This document shows positions 61,014 to 64,000 of a stretch of DNA of 64,000 bases, piece after piece (position 1 is the stretch's first letter; every line of letters starts with the position of its first letter). The notes beneath the pieces were generated by a model. That model ran no database searches and was not told where the DNA came from. It saw only the letters and a list, made by a program, of their open reading frames with translations. The stretch covers positions 1 to 64,000 of the IMG/VR virus record IMGVR_UViG_3300007511_001396. One strand, given 5' to 3'. The DNA comes from a virus. The position numbers and the translations under genes were made by a program.

Positions 61014-64000
61014 AAAGCTTTTCAATCCATCTGAAAAATCAAAAAATTACTTATCTGACACAACGAACAAAGAAGCCTTTTCTGATGTTGAGTCAAAACA
61101 TAATGTGAATGAAATAGTTTCTTCTCGGAAGGGGCATACGCCACAAGTAGATTACTCCAATCCCGCAAACTTTGCAAGATACGGCTCGGCCTACCTTTAT
61201 TATCAAACAGCTATTGAAAAGATTCATAATACGTATCCATATGATGGCTCTCATTTAGAGAAGAATAAATTTCTTAATGAAGCTTTGGACATCGATAAAT
61301 ACATTCTTGATAACCTCTATCCACGAACAAATGGATATGCCCGTTTAAGCAATAGCGGATGGGGAACTAGACAAGGTGCCCAGCGCGATGGGTATGGGCT
61401 ATCAGACTCTATTGAGTACATATCTTTTTTTGGCGGACCTGGCACTGGATCATATACAGGCTCTTTGCAAAATATGTTTCCGGATTCGTCCACGACAGCT
61501 AGGGCATCGACAAATATTTATGATTCCGACATTTACACAACAGAGGGTCTTGTTTCTGACTATGGAGTGGCAACAAGAGAATCAAATCTCAAGAGTGATT
61601 TCGATATAGGCGTTACAGTAGAATTTTGGTTAAAGAAACCAGCTTTCTCAACGAGCGATACGGAAAAAGAAATAATATTAGACATCTGGAACAACGAACT
61701 GTCCAGTAGTTCTGACTATGGTCGCATTTCTATTGCATTAACTGGCGGTGCAGGTAGTCCGTTCGTATTAACTGCTCAATCAGGCTCCACGGGTATATTC
61801 GAACAAAGTATAGGCTCAGGCGTTAGTACATCTTCTCTGACATCTTGGCAACATTATGCTCTGTCTTTTGAAAACTCTGGAAGCTCTTTTCACACCAAGC
61901 TTTATATAAATGGCAAATTGAACGACTCAAATAGTGTAGCTAGTACAATCAACAAGCTTCAATCAAAAAACATAATGGGTCGCATAGGTTCACTTATTAC
62001 TTCCCCGTCAGGATCTTCGGCAGCCGCTGGTTGGGGCAAATTGAGCGGCTCACTAGATGAGTTTAGATTTTGGAAAACCTCTAGAACTCCCGAACAAATA
62101 GATAGAAATTGGTTCTCCCCAGTCTATGGCGGCTCAAACGTTGATATCAACAACGCCGACTTAGGTCTTTATTATAAATTTAACGAGGGAATATCAGGGG
62201 ATTCTACGATAGATTCCAGCGTCTTGGATTATTCTGGCAGAGTATCCAATGGCTCTTGGTTTGGTTACGCTGTTGGAAACAGAAGTACTGACTCTGCTAT
62301 ATTGGAATCGTCTGCCTCATCTTCTGAATTCAAAGATCCTATCATTTATGCAACTCATCCCGATGTTGTATCACTGAAGTCATCTTTGTTAGAACGAGGC
62401 TCCTTTCATGACAACAACAACAACGGAACTTTCTCAACACTGTTACCGTCTTGGGTAACAGAAGAAGAATCAGAATCAAAAACAACAGATACTAAAAAAA
62501 TATCACATATTGTTGGAGCCTATTTCGATAAACTGTATCTTCAAATAGAGTCTCTTAATTCGATAAAGAGTCCAACTTATACTAGTGCATCTCATGCTCC
62601 ATATTCATTTGCTTCTCATTTACCGCAGTCAATGGGTCTATATGTACCAGAAATCTTCATAGATGCTGACGTGATGGAGAAAATGCTAAATCGCAATAAT
62701 GATAAATTGTTTGAGGGCGACTTAGAAGAGACTAAAAACTTAATTTATCAAAATTTATACAACAACTTGACTCACATTTACAAAAGTAAGGGAACTGAAC
62801 GCTCAATAAGAAACGTTTTACGCTGTTTCAACGTAGATGAACGATTGGTTCGATTGGGAGTATACTCTGATGGCCAAACGTATGAACTCAAGAATAATCT
62901 AAAACAGACACTCAGAAACGACAACCTATTGAACTTCAATCGATCTGGTAATGTAGGTGCAGTAGTTTATCAAGCTGTGAGCGCATCATCTCAAGACACT
63001 GGCGATTTTATTTCTGGCAGTTTGATAGCTGGCCAAGAAGACAAGTATGGCTTTACAATGGAGGCAAATGTTGTCTTCCCGTCGTTTCTATCCGACTCAG
63101 ATCAAGTTGACAGAAACACAACGACCATCTCGCTGTTCGGCTTAAATTCACCAGATATCATTAACCGTTCAGATACCACTTGGCAATCTGTTGATTCCTC
63201 TAACTTTGAAGTATATGCAATCAGAGATGATCGAAATTCAAAGAACGTATATTTTAAACTCACCTCATCTAACGATCCGTTCCCTATGCCAGAATTGACA
63301 AGTAGTGTCTTCTTTGGAGTCTATGATGACGAACGTTGGAACATCTCAGTAAGACTGAAACCTGACAAATACCCAACTGCTGATATTGTTTCTGGCTCAG
63401 ATGATTACAAATACACTCTAGAATTCAGAGGCACCAACACAATACTTGGCGCTCCAAGAAATACTTTTATGCTGACAGCTTCAGTGACACAAGATATAGG
63501 CCGAAGCTTCTTAAAGGGAGCAAAGCGAGCTTATATTGGTGCTCGGCGAACAAACGTTACCGGAGCACTGTTGGTGTCATCAGATGTACAATTTTCTAAT
63601 TTAAAATATTGGACAAAGTATATCGATGACTCTGACTTAAATCAGCATGCAGTAGACATTGATAACAAGGGAATTTCGAAAGCATATCGTTCAATATCTC
63701 CGCTTGACCCAGAAGCTCGCCGTTTTGAGATCACTAATCAAAATACCTTAGCACTAGATTGGAATTTTAATAATATAACTGGCTCTGGTCCGTCTGGAGA
63801 ACTGTATGTGCAAGACATTAGCTCTGGCTCACTTGATATGCGAAACAATTATGGCTGGATAGGTAATGTTGTCGGCTATCAACACACTGGTTATGGCTAC
63901 GGGTTTGACACAAATTCAACTGATGTGATAGCAAGGATTCCCATAAACTCATATAGATTTATAGATCCAGAGACTCCGATAGCATCAGAGATGGTACAAA
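61003..64000 (+). CDS. Large tail structural protein with LamG-like domain (incomplete)
   Basis: An uninterrupted frame from ATG 61003, overlapping the previous stop, to the end of the window (999 codons, no stop reached). Residues about 205-370 form a LamG/concanavalin-type beta-sandwich (FDIGVTVEFWLKK, LTSWQHYALSFENS, TKLYINGKLND, GSLDEFRFWKTSRTPEQI). A second stretch near 680-870 (FTMEANVVFPSF, ERWNISVRLK) may be another such domain. It is Ser/Gly-rich elsewhere. The likely role is a tail or baseplate-periphery protein that may bind carbohydrate. The 3' end is outside the window. Confidence 0.78.
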   Translation, partial: MSIKKLFNPSEKSKNYLSDTTNKEAFSDVESKHNVNEIVSSRKGHTPQVDYSNPANFARYGSAYLYYQTAIEKIHNTYPYDGSHLEKNKFLNEALDIDKYILDNLYPRTNGYARLSNSGWGTRQGAQRDGYGLSDSIEYISFFGGPGTGSYTGSLQNMFPDSSTTARASTNIYDSDIYTTEGLVSDYGVATRESNLKSDFDIGVTVEFWLKKPAFSTSDTEKEIILDIWNNELSSSSDYGRISIALTGGAGSPFVLTAQSGSTGIFEQSIGSGVSTSSLTSWQHYALSFENSGSSFHTKLYINGKLNDSNSVASTINKLQSKNIMGRIGSLITSPSGSSAAAGWGKLSGSLDEFRFWKTSRTPEQIDRNWFSPVYGGSNVDINNADLGLYYKFNEGISGDSTIDSSVLDYSGRVSNGSWFGYAVGNRSTDSAILESSASSSEFKDPIIYATHPDVVSLKSSLLERGSFHDNNNNGTFSTLLPSWVTEEESESKTTDTKKISHIVGAYFDKLYLQIESLNSIKSPTYTSASHAPYSFASHLPQSMGLYVPEIFIDADVMEKMLNRNNDKLFEGDLEETKNLIYQNLYNNLTHIYKSKGTERSIRNVLRCFNVDERLVRLGVYSDGQTYELKNNLKQTLRNDNLLNFNRSGNVGAVVYQAVSASSQDTGDFISGSLIAGQEDKYGFTMEANVVFPSFLSDSDQVDRNTTTISLFGLNSPDIINRSDTTWQSVDSSNFEVYAIRDDRNSKNVYFKLTSSNDPFPMPELTSSVFFGVYDDERWNISVRLKPDKYPTADIVSGSDDYKYTLEFRGTNTILGAPRNTFMLTASVTQDIGRSFLKGAKRAYIGARRTNVTGALLVSSDVQFSNLKYWTKYIDDSDLNQHAVDIDNKGISKAYRSISPLDPEARRFEITNQNTLALDWNFNNITGSGPSGELYVQDISSGSLDMRNNYGWIGNVVGYQHTGYGYGFDTNSTDVIARIPINSYRFIDPETPIASEMVQ

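Noticed and set aside
1-64000. tRNA genes, integrase, attachment sites or insertion sequences
   Set aside because: I looked through the gaps and found no cloverleaf other than the tmRNA ends, no recombinase and no terminal inverted repeats with a transposase.

Overview
The window reads as part of the genome of a large contractile-tailed (myovirus) phage. About 90 genes are tightly packed. All but one lie on the + strand, many with ATGA or GTGA overlaps, and base composition is AT-rich. Phage identity rests on a T4 gp55-like late sigma factor, a gp25/GPW baseplate wedge protein, a gp6-like baseplate wedge protein, a very long virion-type ORF, a tail-associated M15 peptidase, a PIN-PhoH protein, free-standing HNH endonucleases and a phage-borne tmRNA. 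No terminase, capsid or DNA polymerase gene is in the window, and no integrase. The host is probably Gram-negative: two lipoproteins, one a Hydin-like plus vWA protein of a type familiar from deltaproteobacterial lineages, and a large LPS/O-antigen-like sugar island point that way. The exact host cannot be read from the sequence.

Layout. 1-540: end of a DNA methyltransferase and two small genes. 540-2290: gene-poor accessory region with an abrupt strand-composition switch near 780, 18-bp tandem repeats and a dense cluster of CGTAAC/GTTACG hexamers; it could be an origin or control region. 2323-6812: small early-type genes, including a family of small SH3-like proteins and the only leftward gene, an ADP-ribosyltransferase. 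6829-9703: secreted or lipoprotein genes, a trypsin-like protease and a Nudix hydrolase. 9690-18891: a block of proteins several of which begin with the same short amphipathic peptide (consensus near MKLxxExWRxFVxE), together with metallopeptidase-like, HAD, kinase-like and nucleotidyltransferase proteins. 19052-27486: HTH-like protein, lipoprotein, tmRNA, HNH nucleases, nucleotidyltransferases, PIN-PhoH, metallopeptidase and a Cas4/RecB-like Fe-S nuclease. 27504-47348: a 20-kb glycan island with glycosyltransferases, Gmd, a fucose/colitose synthase, a ColD-like dehydratase, split HldE-like kinase and adenylyltransferase, a shortened UDP-sugar dehydrogenase, a two-gene thiamine-diphosphate enzyme, a B12-type radical SAM protein and an FAD oxidoreductase. 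47350-64000: late sigma factor followed by tail and baseplate genes, with the last structural gene running off the window.

How the parts may work together (inference). The shared N-terminal peptides resemble T4 capsid-targeting sequences that end at prohead-protease sites. They occur on an ADP-ribosyltransferase, a HAD enzyme, a kinase-like protein, a possible Cys-His-Asp enzyme and a Pol-beta-type nucleotidyltransferase. This suggests a set of enzymes loaded into the head and injected with the DNA. The glycan island could supply GDP-colitose-like and ADP-heptose-like sugars and several transferases, either to decorate the virion or to remodel the host surface. The phage tmRNA and gp55-like factor point to partial takeover of host translation quality control and transcription. 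A recurring CTATTTA element 16-39 nt upstream of at least ten start codons is a candidate phage promoter element.
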